Shown here in pieces: positions 21,810 through 33,784 of a DNA stretch of 64,000 nt (positions are counted from its first letter, which is position 1; the number at the start of each line of letters is the position of its first letter). The notes under the pieces were generated by a model. That model saw only the letters and a program-made list of their open reading frames with translations. It made no database searches and was not told the origin of the DNA. Origin of the DNA: Saturnia japonica. Its lineage: Eukaryota; Arthropoda; Insecta; Lepidoptera; Saturniidae. The stretch spans positions 12,559,018-12,623,017 of the forward strand of contig CM065319.1 of NCBI GenBank assembly GCA_033032175.1, written 5' to 3'. Position numbers and translations under genes: made by a program.

Positions 21810-21867
21810 AAAGCGATCGAGAGCGCGAGCGGACACGTCCGTTCACGTCAGCGGTCGAAATCGGAAT

Positions 21868-21882
21868 CCCATGTCCACTGAT
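21868..21882. repeat. Target-site duplication, 5' side of full-length LINE
   Basis: CCCATGTCCACTGAT, identical to 15682-15696. It fixes the 5' end of the element at 21867. Confidence 0.95.
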
Positions 21883-22735
21883 GCGGAGCTGAGATATTTA
21901 TGCAATATTACTGGTCGACAAAACTCCCGAACCTCGCTCGGCTTCTTCGCTCCGTATTAGTGGATTGGCAGCCTTATATTATACCGGCTTGCGGAAAGGT
22001 TTTTAAAAAAAAGTGAAATTCCTTTTATTTCTTAACATAAGCATAAATATGAATTTTCATATACCTAATTTGAGACATGATGTTCTTGGATTCTTCATAC
22101 AAACTTTCATCAAAGTTTTATTTTCACCACATGTTGGATAGAAATAATTCGCTTGTAGCAAAACTATATATAATAATCCAGATAATTTACAATAAGTATT
22201 TATATCGCTTAGAATATAGATATAAACTCCCGCGAGCCGCGGTCGACAGAGCACGTCACTTTTCAATCATAAAATAAAACAATAATTATGCCGTACTGCG
22301 TTGTTATAGAGTTTATAAACACTTCAGCCAATCTTAACACTGACCTCCTTTTTCGTCGGGTAAAAATACAGATAATAGTGAAAATCATCTTTAGTTTATG
22401 ATTGTAAAAATGTAAAACCTAACTATAAATATTTTCTATTTTGTTATAGTTATTATTAGATTATATAAAAAAAAAAACAACACATATTACAAACCGTACT
22501 GCATATAATTCTAATTATTTTAAATACCTATTATATATTTTATAAGTTTTAAGCACCATTACAAAATTTTACATCTGGCGCCATCTATGCAATCAATTTA
22601 CTATTACGTTTTCAAAAATCGGTTAATTCATATTATTGGCTAAAATTTAAGAGTATTTATGATGTTAACCTAGGACACGTTAGTTGTCTCATTTTGGTCT
22701 TTTGAATTTCTCCAAAATATACCAAGGTACTTAGG
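21883..22735. other. AT-rich spacer upstream of UNC93-like copy A
   Basis: No ORF of note and no transposon ends recognised. A GC-richer scrap at 21900-21990 resembles a repeat tail. Confidence 0.4.
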
Positions 22736-23345
22736 ATGGATCTGATGGGTCAAATTTTACAGGATGTTAGAGATTTGTACGAAACTGGATCTTAACCAAC
22801 ATGTGCATGGTGCATGGTGAGTAACCAATTGGTGCATCAGTAATAGTGACTCTCTTTTGTTTTTTTGCGCTTCGGAATCAACCAGCTTATATCCAGCTGA
22901 AGCTGTCGAGAGGCTTTCAATGTATGACAGCGGCACCTGGTGAATAGGTTAATGCTCTCTCGGAGGTCGTCATCATTTTTGGATTGTACTGTGCTTACTA
23001 TCATGTTGTACAGCCCTAACTTTGCCATACTAATATAAATATTTAAAAAAAAATTTAAAGCTATTATAAATCTTACAGTTTTTGCTAGCAAAGCCGCGGG
23101 CGTAAAAATGGTTAAGGTCCTAGAAATGCAACTTAAAGAAAAAGTCGTTGAAAAGGCAACGCACGTCAGCCGAGTCGGGAAGATGTCGGCCTTAATAAAT
23201 TAAGTAACTAGATGTAAAACGCATTATATTTTGTTTTTCAGTTGTAGTCAATGAACCATAAAGGCACATTGTGTTATTAAATCAATTTTATAAGTGAACT
23301 ATATTTGTGTAAGTGACAAGTGTTTGAAATACAAAAGTGTTTACG
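22736..23345 (+). promoter_or_regulatory. Upstream region and 5' UTR of UNC93-like copy A
   Basis: This block is conserved at 40090-40613 upstream of copy B, well outside coding sequence. Both copies have TTTTGTTTTTCAG followed by TTGTAGTCAATG (23242 in A, 40511 in B). That looks like the acceptor of a 5' UTR intron, so the transcription start probably lies further upstream. A minus-strand frame through both (about 22837-23091 and 40159-40341) is probably incidental. Confidence 0.5.
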
Positions 23346-26300
23346 ATGAGTAAGGAAGAGGAAGCCGGTAAAGCTGAACTCGGTCCGCATGAGACTTGGC
23401 GGATCATGAAAAATGTTATTGTCATCAGTATCGCTTTTATGATTAACTTCATGGCTTATAGTGTGAGTTTATATTATATATTACTTTGATAATCATGAAT
23501 TCATGAATGAATGAATTCTTCGGGTCCACAGTGTTTGCTGACAAACTAATAATAATAATAACGTTTTTATTTCCAAAATACTTAACCCTAGGTTTACGAA
23601 AGTTGATTTAAGAATACTTACAACACTCTTCTCAATATTCTGGAAGTAACCAGGGTCTCCTAACAATTGTCGTAGATCTCCACAATAGGCTCAAAGACCA
23701 GTCTTGTGGATATCTGTATCAGAGAGGTTTGACTACACGATTATCAGTGTCATCAAATATTAAGACAGAATAGAGAGTATTTTTTTTTAGAACTGACTAT
23801 ACTGTTAGCCTTAGGGGCCCTGGAGCCTCTGACAGCTTTTACAGCTTCACCGGACTTGAAGAGCGAAAATATTTAGTCCGAGTTTTAAATGGTGCATACA
23901 TGTGTGTGTGTGTGTAGTGTGTGAGATAGAGAAAGTGTTTATGCATGAATGTACGGTATGTGTTTGTGCTAATGCGTGCTGTATTGTGGTATGATAAAGT
24001 TTGAAGCCATAATTGAACTTTTTGTTTGGCATCCCATCTATTACTTTCCTTAACATTACTGTATTTTTTTACTCTGTTATATAAGAAAGGATGGAGAAAA
24101 GAACAAAACCTTATTGCAAAGGAAGGATTTATTTTTGGTATGGGCACTTGAAAAGTTCTAGATTTAATAACAGTTTTTATACATGGAAAAATTTAATATT
24201 TTAATGTTAAATTGTATTACGACTTTTGTTATAAACAATTTACGAATGCTCTTTGACTTTACTTTGATTTGACTTTTTTTGAACGTGATAAAGAAGCTCT
24301 GTTGGATGTATGTATGTTTTATTAAACATAGCTTTGATAATCAATCTTTGGACTCTTTTCAGTCTAATCATTTTGATAATTACCGAACCTCCTCAGACTG
24401 ATATACCAGTAGATGAGAACTGATTCACCAAGGGCAGAATAAATTGTCTTGAGGAGATTCTTGTCTGCTATGTTTCTAAGCTGCGTCATAATGGGGATTA
24501 GCTTTAAGTTGGGTTGTGCTGTAACTTTTATATGGTACTCAAAAGAAAGATTTTCATCTAAGATCACTCCTAGGAACTCTATTGATGATAACTCGAGATG
24601 ATATCACAGTCACATGGCTTTTGTACCTGTTATTTAATTCGTAGTTCCATTTATGGACTTTAATGACTATTGGTCTCGATGCTGATATAACTGAATATTT
24701 TATTAGCTGTAAGTATCTATAACTACATATTAGAAAATATTATGTAAAGTTAAGAATATAAATTATTGTTATAAAATAAGAAAACTTGTATCACATGCAG
24801 CAAATACTAAAATTTCCGATCTTACGATAGAGGCCATACTTTCTTTTTCTTTTTGTGTGGTTGTCGCATTAATCTTGGTTCATATATTTACAGGGTGCAG
24901 CAAGCCTTCAGAGTTCTATTAACGCAGAGGCCGGACTAGGCACAGCCTCGTTGGCCGCAGTCTACGCAGGTCTTATTTTCTCCAGTATATTTCTTGCGCT
25001 TCCAGTAATAAAGTACGTATTGTTTAATTATGTAGATTTATTTATTGTTCTCCACAAACCACTTATAGAGTACACAACATGTGAAATTCTTGGGTTGTAT
25101 TGTGATTTGCATTGCATTCATTTTAAAAAACTACTGTTAATGTTTATCGACAAACTTTAAGTAGGCTAAATTAAAATGGTAGAAATAACACAGATTTGAG
25201 TAAAAGGGTAATTGTGTACACAGTTCTATGTTAAATTAAACGCTCGAATCGAACTCTCGAAACCGAAAAATCAACTTGAAACTCCTGGTTGAGGGTATTG
25301 TTCACACTAGACTACATCGCAAATCTTTTTACTAATACTACGTCAATATCATATCCTATCACAGATTTATTACCATACCAATTATTAATACACAACAGTA
25401 GCCAGCGCAACCTGGACGGTCGACAATATCCCAGACCAATCAACTCTCTCACTGGTTGATCCGAACAATAATACTAATAAAATTTAATTGTATTTCAGTA
25501 CAATTGGTACAAAATGGACGATATCATTGTCATTTGTGACGTACATGCCTTACATAGCTGCACAGTTGTATCCACACATGTATACTATGATACCGGCCGC
25601 TTTGATTCTTGGTATGGCCGGCGGACCACTGTGGTGTGCGAAATGCACATATTTATTTGTGGTAAGTCATTTGACTTATATGCCCTACTGTATGAGAACC
25701 ATTATATCATTGTACTGTCATTTCTAAAAATAAAATTTAAATTAAACATTCACTAAATACCAAAAAAGTGACAGATGTGTGTGCTAGAAAACCACTCATT
25801 TTGCCACGAGTTATTACATTTTGGGAAGTGCTATATAAAGTTCGCAGGTCTAGTACCTACGAGATAATCATATATATTATTATTCAAAGGTGTTTTATCT
25901 TGACAACGCCATATATACGTTAATTCTTCATCAGAATTAATGGTTCAAAGAATATTTTAAACTTTATGTTCTTCGCTATTGACTAAAAATAGACAAATAG
26001 TTTATAATTAATGTTTTCTTTTAAAAATTGATTGAGAAAACTTTTTATCAGGATTGTCATCTGTTGATTACGTGGATCAACAGATGTCATTTCCAACGAA
26101 AATAATATATTCGACTAATATGTAGGAGGCACCATCTATTAACAGTCTGTGTAACTAATATGACAGGTGTTACATAGTATATTTGCACGGGTCAGCTAGC
26201 AAATAAATATATGAGTCATTTGTTTTTCTGTTTACAATAGTTTCTTGAAGGATTTGTTTATAATAATTATATATTATATCTGTTTATATTCAAACCGTAA

Positions 26301-29300
26301 GCGTTCTCCTGTATGGTCTCTGGTTTTTAACCTATCTTTTTTGGTACGATCACTATTTAATCTTATCGAAATATCAACATTAAAAAAAATATATATTTTT
26401 AGGTATCAGAAGAATATAGCAGGATATCGAAAGTTCCAGCGAAAGCGATATTAGTTCGATTCCTCGGACTGTTCTTTATGATATTACAAATAAACCAACT
26501 GTGGGGAAATCTTATCTCTTCCTTAGGTAAGATATTTTGAACAGAGACGGAAAAATAAACACTGCTGAGGAATAAATCTTTTACTGACAAGCTTCTTTTC
26601 TTTTATTGTCAAATGGAATACCCGATAAAAAATTAAAAAAGACATATATGCTATAATGTTTGAATTTCGAAAGTAAGGAAATTTTATGAATTTTTTTTTA
26701 TTAACAAATCAAAATATATTGTAATTAACACATGAAGAGTCGCGGGCGTTTACTAGAATAATATAAATCGGGATTATTTCAGTTAATTAGAAATGTTTCA
26801 GTTCTGTCGTCCAGAGATAACGCTGCGGCCGTGACGTTGTTAAATGCAACGATGATCCCGCAACTCTGCGGCAGTAATTTCTTACCAAGCGCTGATGCTG
26901 AAGAGGTATTACGCTCGCAACCGCTGGAGAAAATACAAATGCTGTCAGGTATATCTCAAATAAAATAACTCGTTATGTGTACCAATCAGGTTTAGGATTT
27001 TACTATCATCTGACTCGTCACAGAGATTTTTATTGCTGTAAATGGACTATATTGTACTTATTTAAGAGCAGAAATCCTGAAGAAACCATGTGATATCCTT
27101 GATGGCAGGTTGTAACAGGTAGCATTATAGTGTTGCAAAATTTGGAACTCATATTCAAAACAAAACCACATTTGCTATATTCATATGAAGTTATATTTAA
27201 TGCTAATGTTAATAAGTCATAACCCTTGTTTTATACTATCTGTGGTCATAACATTGTAATACTATAAGATCACTATGTGGAATTAGGTTTTTGGCGGGAT
27301 CTTAAAGTGACATGTTGTGGTTTTTGACCCTATATTATGTAACATTGGTAGCGTTTTGTGTGATATAGAGCATAAGTGAGGTGGATTATAAATATAAACT
27401 GGAAGCATACAATCTGAAATGCCACAAAAACTTCCTAGAAAGTTCTAACATGGAAGCCACCATCTTGTTAGGATACTGAATCGTCATAACACATGACATT
27501 ATAAATCACTCGATAATGGCAGTAATGGTCTTCATTAAAAAGGACCGGTTGTCAAGTTAGAAAGAAGAAGAAGAATATCACTATCTAATATATAAAGGGA
27601 AAAGACTGGCGTTTGAGTTACAGGCTCGGGCTAGTTCAGGCGCTAGAATTCATTTTATAGAACAATAAATTGTATGTCCTGGACATAAGCCATGTATTCT
27701 TGTAATCTATATGAATAAATTTGTAGTTTGTCTGAACTTTTAATATTTTTCCAAAATTTTTTGAAGCTCGAATTTTTATGGGTAGGGAATTAGTCAAATC
27801 GCGACTTCCTTGCAATCGCGGCAACAACCCAAGCCGAGGTCCGGTCACTTTGGCACCCTTGTGCGCATGTTGCCTACGCGTTCGCGGCTAAGTGCCTTAA
27901 GCGCTCGCCCCTAAGCCACGGTAGAGCTATAAAAGCCATCATCGGCTCTAGTTTTAGGGCCTCTGGGGATAACAGTGTAGTCAGTTCTAAAAAAAACAAT
28001 ATATACCGTATACCGAAATAAACTGATTTATAATGCAATGCAGCTTAGTTAAACTTCATTGTAGTACATAATTTAACAACAAAATATTTTTCATATCTTT
28101 TACAGGTATATATCTCGCATGTATGGCAGTTGCAGCTATTGTTGTAGCCGTCGGTGTAGATTCTATGAAAAGGTAAAAATAAACGAATATTAAAACATTA
28201 TTCATTAAAACATAAACTTTCGATTATTTTATGAGTAGCGAGATAAAATATATTTAAGTTAAACTTAAATATATACATACCTTATACAGTCAACAATTTT
28301 CTAATTTTATATATGTTTTAAATATAACCCCTACACTCTATGCCGCCGTCACAATTGGCAGGTTTCTTCCGTTCGGATATGCCGCCGGTATATGTCACAT
28401 AAATCGCAAACATCATTTCAGTTGTGACAGTTCTATTGTCGACGAGGGAACATATCATTCCTTGCGGCAAGCAGCGTCGCCGGGTTTTATATATTTTTAC
28501 AATTTTATATATTTTTACAGATATACTCGTAACACAAATACTAAACCAGAAAGAAGTTCTTCCGGTCTTACCCTGTTGGGTTTGATGCTTAAATTTCTGA
28601 TCGAACCAAAACCGCTGTTACTGGTAACAATAAACATATTTATTGGTCTCCAACAAGCTTTCTTTGGTGCTGATTTTACTGCGGTAAGTAGCTGAAGTAG
28701 GTCTAATTGTGTTTCTACTAATACATACAGTGCCGTAGCCGCCCTAGCCCTTTGTCGAGGTAGAGCGAGACTGTCTTTCGGCACCCTTTGTATTAGTCAA
28801 CTCACTTTATACTCACTTTTTTTATTAATATAATTTATTTTAGCCTAAAATTATCATTCGAATTTTGGCAACCCTCTTGTTATGTGGTACTGGCGCCTAG
28901 AACCACTGTTGTTTTCGCTCTACCCCAGAGCCGGCACTGCATACATACATTTAATACTTTAGAAACTTTTTAAAAAACGTCTATATAATTTTAATTAAAT
29001 AACCTATACGATAAAGAATTTATTGAATACTAACCATCTATCTAATGGGTTTCTTATCGACAGCAATGGCAGTTTAAATATTTTTAATACCCCATTAAAT
29101 CCCTAGGGTCCTAGAGAATGAATTTCTAACAAAATTTTTTAGTGTTCATGTTCATGATTCTAGATTCACTGAATTAACTTGTGCGTTGTTCGTTAGAGTT
29201 TTTGCCATGCTTCATTTATAATTTTTTTTGATAGTATAAGTTTGATTTTTCATAATGTTTGTTGTTGAAAGACAATTGCTATTTTTTATACTATATTAAT

Positions 29301-32241
29301 ATTGTAAGATTAATGTCATGTTTGTTTTATTTTATCTGAAGTTCCATTCATATTTGAAAATATTTTTTGTATATTATAGCATATTTATTGAGGAAGGTTA
29401 CAGGCCATATAACATCACGCTATGGCCCTAAAGGAGCAGAGCAGTAACCATGAATGTCAAGTAATCTGCTAAGCTGTAGTCAGCTACGTACGAGAAGTGA
29501 GAACAATGTTAGACTACATGTGTGCGTTGGCCGCAGCGGCTTGGTGGAGAATTGTTGTAATAAGTTTAACACGGGTGAAACCGTGATGTATAGCTAGTTA
29601 TACTATAAGTAGCTTTAAAAAGCTGGTAAAATTTTAATTTAAAATAAAAAAAATATTTCAGGCGTTCGTATCTTGTGCAGTGGGTACCGGGTCAGTGGGA
29701 TTCGTAATGATGACTTATGGTTTGTCTGACGCAATAGGATGCCTAGTTACTGGATACTTGTCTAAGGTACGTAATCTAGACACACGGGAATGTGTCAGCC
29801 AAGTTCGAAAAAAAGAGCGACAAACCGGGCAATGTTATATATTTAGACGATTCATTTCGAGCAACTTTAGATCCCTCCATATGTAAAAAATATTCTACCT
29901 GCACGTTATTATTATTTATGAAGATATTTAATAAAAGCTTTATATAGTCAAAATCTGTTATTTTGACATTAAAAACAGACACTTCAATTATTTTAATTGC
30001 ATAGATTATTTTCAACTATAGTTAACTAACCATTTCATCATCACATGCTGATAAAGCGGCCAAACAACATAATAGTTAATTTAAAAAATTATGATTTCTA
30101 TAAAACTAATAACAAAAAATAACTTTTTTCTAGATCTTTTGGCATAGAAAAATATTATTATTTTCATTAATTTTTACTGTTTGGTCAGCGCACGCCGATA
30201 TAGCAGTTAAACGGCATATTTTTTCCGACTTGGTTCAATATTATGATGACCTATTAAGGTAGTTTTAATGTATTGAATGAATATTGTCAATTAATATTCA
30301 TTGTTATAAAAATAAAACATAGCCCTCAGGAAGAATGCAGCTTTGTTTAGTGAAATAATTTTCAGAATCGGATCAGTAGTTTCAGAGAACCCTTGCCGAT
30401 AAACTCACAAATATTACATCTTTTGCATATTAGATTACAGTCATTTTGTATATCTTCTTTTTTTAGATTACCGGTCGCCTCCCCTTGATTTTAGTAGCCA
30501 TGGTGGTAGATACAGGCCTATTCATCACAATATTGTTATGGAAGCCGCAGGAGGGAATGGGATTCGTTTTGTATATAATTGCAGTGTTCTGGGGCATCTG
30601 TGACTCGATATGGCTCGTGCAGATTAATGGTATTTTGTTTTATTATTTTATTTTATTGTTTGAGTTGTTAAAACTATGGACTGTCACTGCGAAACTCGGG
30701 CCTGTAATTACTAGGCCTTAGAGCTTCTAGTTAACTAGACATATTGTCGCTATTTATGTAATAATGTGCGCTTAATGGCCGTTTTAAATAACATATCTGA
30801 GATCACTATCCCCGATTACTACAGTACATATTTGTAGTTAGTAATAACTATCTTTTACTTAAAAGAGTTATCGGCTTCGCTCTCATTTATCGAAGCTATA
30901 GGATATGGATATAATATGTAGATACGAAATACTATCCATAAATAGGTTACTGAAACGAAAGTAAGTACAAAAGAATAGATTTTGAAACTGAAACAACGGA
31001 TAGATAGGTTATTGAAAACGGCCGTAAACCTATTAAGTTAAACGACAAAGTACTTATCAAGAGTTTTATGTTTTGACTAGAGTCGAGTAGACAGAGCAGA
31101 ATGGTAATAGAACTTTACCTTCGTTTTGTATTCGCTTTTTTTTATACATCTAATGTGTCAAACAAGCATACGGCGCGTCTGATGCTAAGCGGACATTGTA
31201 GCCTATGAACGCTTGTAATACCAAGGTTATTTGGCTGCGATCTTCTGTAAGGTGGAGGAGGTATTCCACTAGTTAAGCTGTTCCATGTGGAAAGAAATCT
31301 ACAAAAAAATTCTCTGTGCCCCATCTCTCTTTTTCCTTTTTGTTCTCGACACTTTATATGTGTACCGTTCCATTTAACATTAATCTCACTTGATGTTAAA
31401 TGATTATGCGGCTTAAGATGATAATATACTAAGCACTAAGGCTTTAAAATACAGCTACGAGTACCGTAACACATTTATAGGAACTTAGCTATAGACTTTA
31501 ATTTAAGGTTCGTAGCTGGTCAAATGGGAATGAGAAACCATAGCACTATGCTATGGTTTTATTACGATGTTTTGCTTCGTTGTAAGTTTTCATTAGTGCA
31601 TGTAGTACTTGTTTAGTGTGATACGAAAAGTTTATACAATAAATATGAAGTACCGTAATCAAGAATGATTAAAAATATCTTTCGATTAAAACAGTTTTAT
31701 TTATTACACAAAAAAGTATTTAAACACAATAGGAATAGAAAAAATGAATAATTAATTAAATTGAACAGATCTGTTTTATATATCTACGTAAAAAAAATTC
31801 GAAAGCGAGTTGTGTACTAAGCAGTCTAGAATGACATGACGCGACGCCACCGCGCCGCGCTTCTCGCATTCATCTGTTATCTTGAATGACGTCACTTTTG
31901 AAATTAAATACGTATTTGCTACATTTAAATTAGTAATTTGTTTTTAATATAATATTAACTTTTCAGGTTTCTACGGTATTCTATTCCCAGGAAGAGAGGA
32001 AGAAGCATTCTCTAACTTCAGGCTGTGGGAGTCTGTCGGATATATTATTGCTTACGTCATTTCTCGGTACCTTCGAATGAGTTCTAAAATCTACTTGATG
32101 TTTATATTAATGTTCACGGGAGCGTTTGGTTATTTCATTGTAGAATTTCAATATCGAAAAATGAAGAATAAATTATCAAAGAAAGAGAAAGACCTTTCTT
32201 TGAATGGGTGTGATAATATTACATTTCAAGACATAGAATAG
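23346..32241 (+). CDS. UNC93-like membrane protein, copy A (10 coding exons)
   Basis: Exons: 23346-23462, 24894-25012, 25499-25661, 26403-26526, 26802-26948, 28106-28172, 28521-28683, 29662-29766, 30467-30629, 31967-32241. All have GT-AG borders and matching phases, giving 1443 nt and 480 residues. About 12 hydrophobic segments include VIVISIAFMINFMAY, LAAVYAGLIFSSIFLALPVI, MIPAALILGMAGGPLWCAK and RFLGLFFMILQINQLWGNLI. GFYGILFPGREEEAFSNFRLWESVGY matches the C-terminal signature of the UNC93 family (major facilitator fold). Family roles range from regulating potassium channels to trafficking; the substrate here cannot be read from sequence. A basic tail (RKMKNKLSKKEKD) follows the last helix. 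The gene is intact with no in-frame stops. Intron 1 holds a LINE fragment and other introns hold repeats. Confidence 0.9.
23790..24660 (-). pseudogene. LINE pol C-terminal remnant in intron 1 of copy A
   Basis: Minus strand, about 24600-24360: YLGV-type block (MILDENLSFEYHIKV), then IADKNLLKTIYSAL. About 24147-23839: LHPFLYNRVKKYSNVKESNR, KVQLWLQTLSYHN, a TG/CA repeat, and then the tail module AGTCCGGTGAAGCTGTAAAAGC and GGCCCCTAAGGCTAACAG. The same tail module ends the LINE family at 15.7 kb, so the two families share a 3' end. It has frameshifts and is 5'-truncated. Confidence 0.75.
27285..27575 (+). repeat. Dispersed repeat family A, copy 2 (intron 5, copy A)
   Basis: Begins TTTTTGGCGGGATCTTAAAG and ends in an AGAAGAAGAAGAA run, colinear with 2120-2455, with an internal deletion after the first ~50 bases. 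Confidence 0.75.
27768..27993 (+). repeat. LINE 3' tail, diverged relative (intron 5, copy A)
   Basis: Matches the 3' UTR of the 15.7-kb LINE family (GGGAATTAGTCAAATCGCGA, CCGAGGTCCGGTCAC, CGCTCGCCCCTAAG). It ends with GGGCCTCTGGGGATAACAG and AGTCAGTTC before an A-rich run. It keeps the terminal stem as AGCC-6-GGCT. Clearly older than the copies at 5959 and 57701. Confidence 0.8.
29390..29612 (+). repeat. Dispersed repeat family C in intron 7 of copy A
   Basis: Same family as 12060-12265 (minus). The equivalent copy in gene B is at 49215-49440, so it was already in the intron before the gene duplicated. Landmarks: CACGCTATGGCCCTAAAGG, GTACGAGAAGTGAGAAC, ACACGGGTGAAACCGTG. Confidence 0.7.
31145..31325 (-). 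repeat. Dispersed LINE-tail repeat family D in intron 9 of copy A
   Basis: The minus strand carries a variant of the TAGGCTAC...GCTTACCATCAG...CGTATGCTTGTTT tail, also seen in plus orientation at 41320-41560. Typical of lepidopteran LINE 3' ends (from memory). No usable ORF. Confidence 0.55.
31887..31894. promoter_or_regulatory. TGACGTCA palindrome before exon 10 (copy A)
   Basis: A perfect CRE-type octamer 73 nt upstream of the exon 10 acceptor, within conserved CTTGAATGACGTCACTTTTG. It is retained in both terminal-exon copies of gene B (59362-59369 and 62818-62825). Whether it binds anything is unknown. Confidence 0.35.
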
Positions 32242-33784
32242 TCATTATTTGTTTTTGTATATTGTAATTGTTAAATTGTACATGTTAATTTTTTGATTGT
32301 ATATCTGTATATAGATAATTAATAATAGTAATAATTTATTAGTGACCATAGTATTTGCAAACAATCTGAATCAAAATACAGTTTAATATGGGTTTTAGTA
32401 AACAATACTTAAGCATTTAGACTGGCATGCATTATTATTTAAAAATCTCAAATTACACACAGAGATAAATTCAGTAAATTACAATAACATGAATATTTGA
32501 ATTAATAATTAATTAAAAATTAAATTAAATCATATTCAATACATATTTAAAAACAATAATTCTCGATTAACATAAAAAGAGAAGCTTTAAATTTGTAATA
32601 CAATTGAATAATAATTTCAAGATAATAATTAATGTATATTGGGTTAATACCTAAAATGCTTAATTACATTCATCTCTCTCTCTAAAAACGCGTGTGACAC
32701 GGTGTAGAAGAGAAACCTTCATAAGACATTAAAATATTCACATAAACTATACACGTGAACAATACACCACGCTTGCTATGACGCTTTTCCCAAAGATGTC
32801 GTGGACTGGCCTGGTGATTAAGCCAGTACCTTTTATTGGTTAGAAACCCCATTGCCCAGTAGTGCGACACTTACAGGCTAGTATTATTAGTAAATATTAA
32901 AAAATAATAATTGGGGACTAGAAGTTTGCAGCGTGCGCAATTAAAATAATTTATTTTTGTATATAGAATCAGTATAAATAAACCGTAGAATAAATAATAC
33001 AAGAGAGATAGTAAAAAAAATTTACTAAAATTTACATACCCACTGGATATTCGGCAATTGTGTCGCTGACATTGAGCAATATGGAATATATAGAGCAATT
33101 AAAAACAATATTGCCAAAACAATTGCCGCATTTTATTGAAATTGCTGCAGATTGCTCCAGATTGATCCATACTTGTTGTCGAGTTATAATTGCTCAAAAA
33201 AATTCCCGTAGAAGAGCAATGGGCGTGCAGGCTACGTGCTATAAATTTATGTTCTCTCAGGGCACTCTTCAAAGTTTAGTTATAAATACTAAGAGAGCTG
33301 TTTTTTATGTTGTGTTAATCTATGTTAGATCACTGGTTGAGGATGTGATACGAAAAGTTTTGTTTTGTAAATAACGTTTAATAATAAATATTTTATACAA
33401 ATAATAGATATATGCATTTTATTAGGTTAATGCTTGAACTATTTATGCATAAAACGACTTTTTATCTTATGTACTAGCAAAGATGCATGTAGTGTAACTA
33501 CTTGATGTTAATATGAAATATACATATTGTTTTTCAGACGTGTTTTTTTTTTAAATAATAACTTCGCACATTCAAAAGACTGCCCCTGATAGTAAGCACA
33601 GCACAATCCAACCACAATAGCGATCATCGCGGGATCTAAATCCATCGGCGGTTGCCGCTCTTATGCCAGCCTGCATAAATAGTGCGGTGGTAGGAATGGA
33701 CCTCTCACTACCAAGAAGAGTGAGCGTCATTCTGGGAAGTGACAGCATGGAATAATAATAAAAATATTAAGTTTATATCTATCT
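32242..33784. other. 3' UTR and downstream spacer of UNC93-like copy A
   Basis: Homology with the region downstream of gene B continues to about 32790 (ATTCACATAAAC, ACGTGAACAATACACCA), marking the downstream reach of the gene duplication. After that comes AT-rich spacer. A cluster of GAGCAAT/ATTGCTC heptamers lies at 33074-33240. No gene recognised. Confidence 0.5.

Larger units (their letters stand above)
15697..21867 (-). mobile_element. Full-length jockey-like LINE with intact ORFs
   Basis: 6171 bp on the minus strand: 5' UTR (21867-20959), ORF1 (20958-19135), ORF2 (19142-16239), 3' UTR (16238-15765) and a 69-nt poly(A) (plus-strand T run, 15696-15764). A perfect 15-bp target-site duplication CCCATGTCCACTGAT flanks it at 15682-15696 and 21868-21882. 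ORF2 has endonuclease and reverse transcriptase but no RNase H, which fits the jockey clade. The intact ORFs, long clean tail and perfect TSD indicate a very recent insertion that may still be mobile. Other copies or tails of the family lie at 5959-6294 and 57701-59006, with more distant relatives at 23790 and 27768. Confidence 0.95.
20959..21867 (-). promoter_or_regulatory. LINE 5' UTR / internal promoter region
   Basis: About 909 nt upstream of the ORF1 ATG. Starting from the element 5' end it holds two ~111-bp direct repeats (21698-21809 and 21587-21697), then a run of short perfect hairpins (21420-21588), then unique sequence. Jockey-clade elements use internal promoters at this position. 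The repeats may be the promoter monomers here (inference). Confidence 0.7.

Noticed and set aside
21800..21867. HDV-like ribozyme at the LINE 5' end
   Set aside because: Some LINEs start with one, but I could not trace the nested double pseudoknot here by eye, so I do not claim it.
22837..23091. Minus ORF conserved upstream of both UNC93-like genes (also 40159-40341)
   Set aside because: Conserved because the whole promoter region is duplicated; the frame differs by indels between copies, so coding is unlikely.
33060..33374. 104-codon plus ORF
   Set aside because: AT-rich, overlaps the GAGCAAT cluster, no family resemblance.
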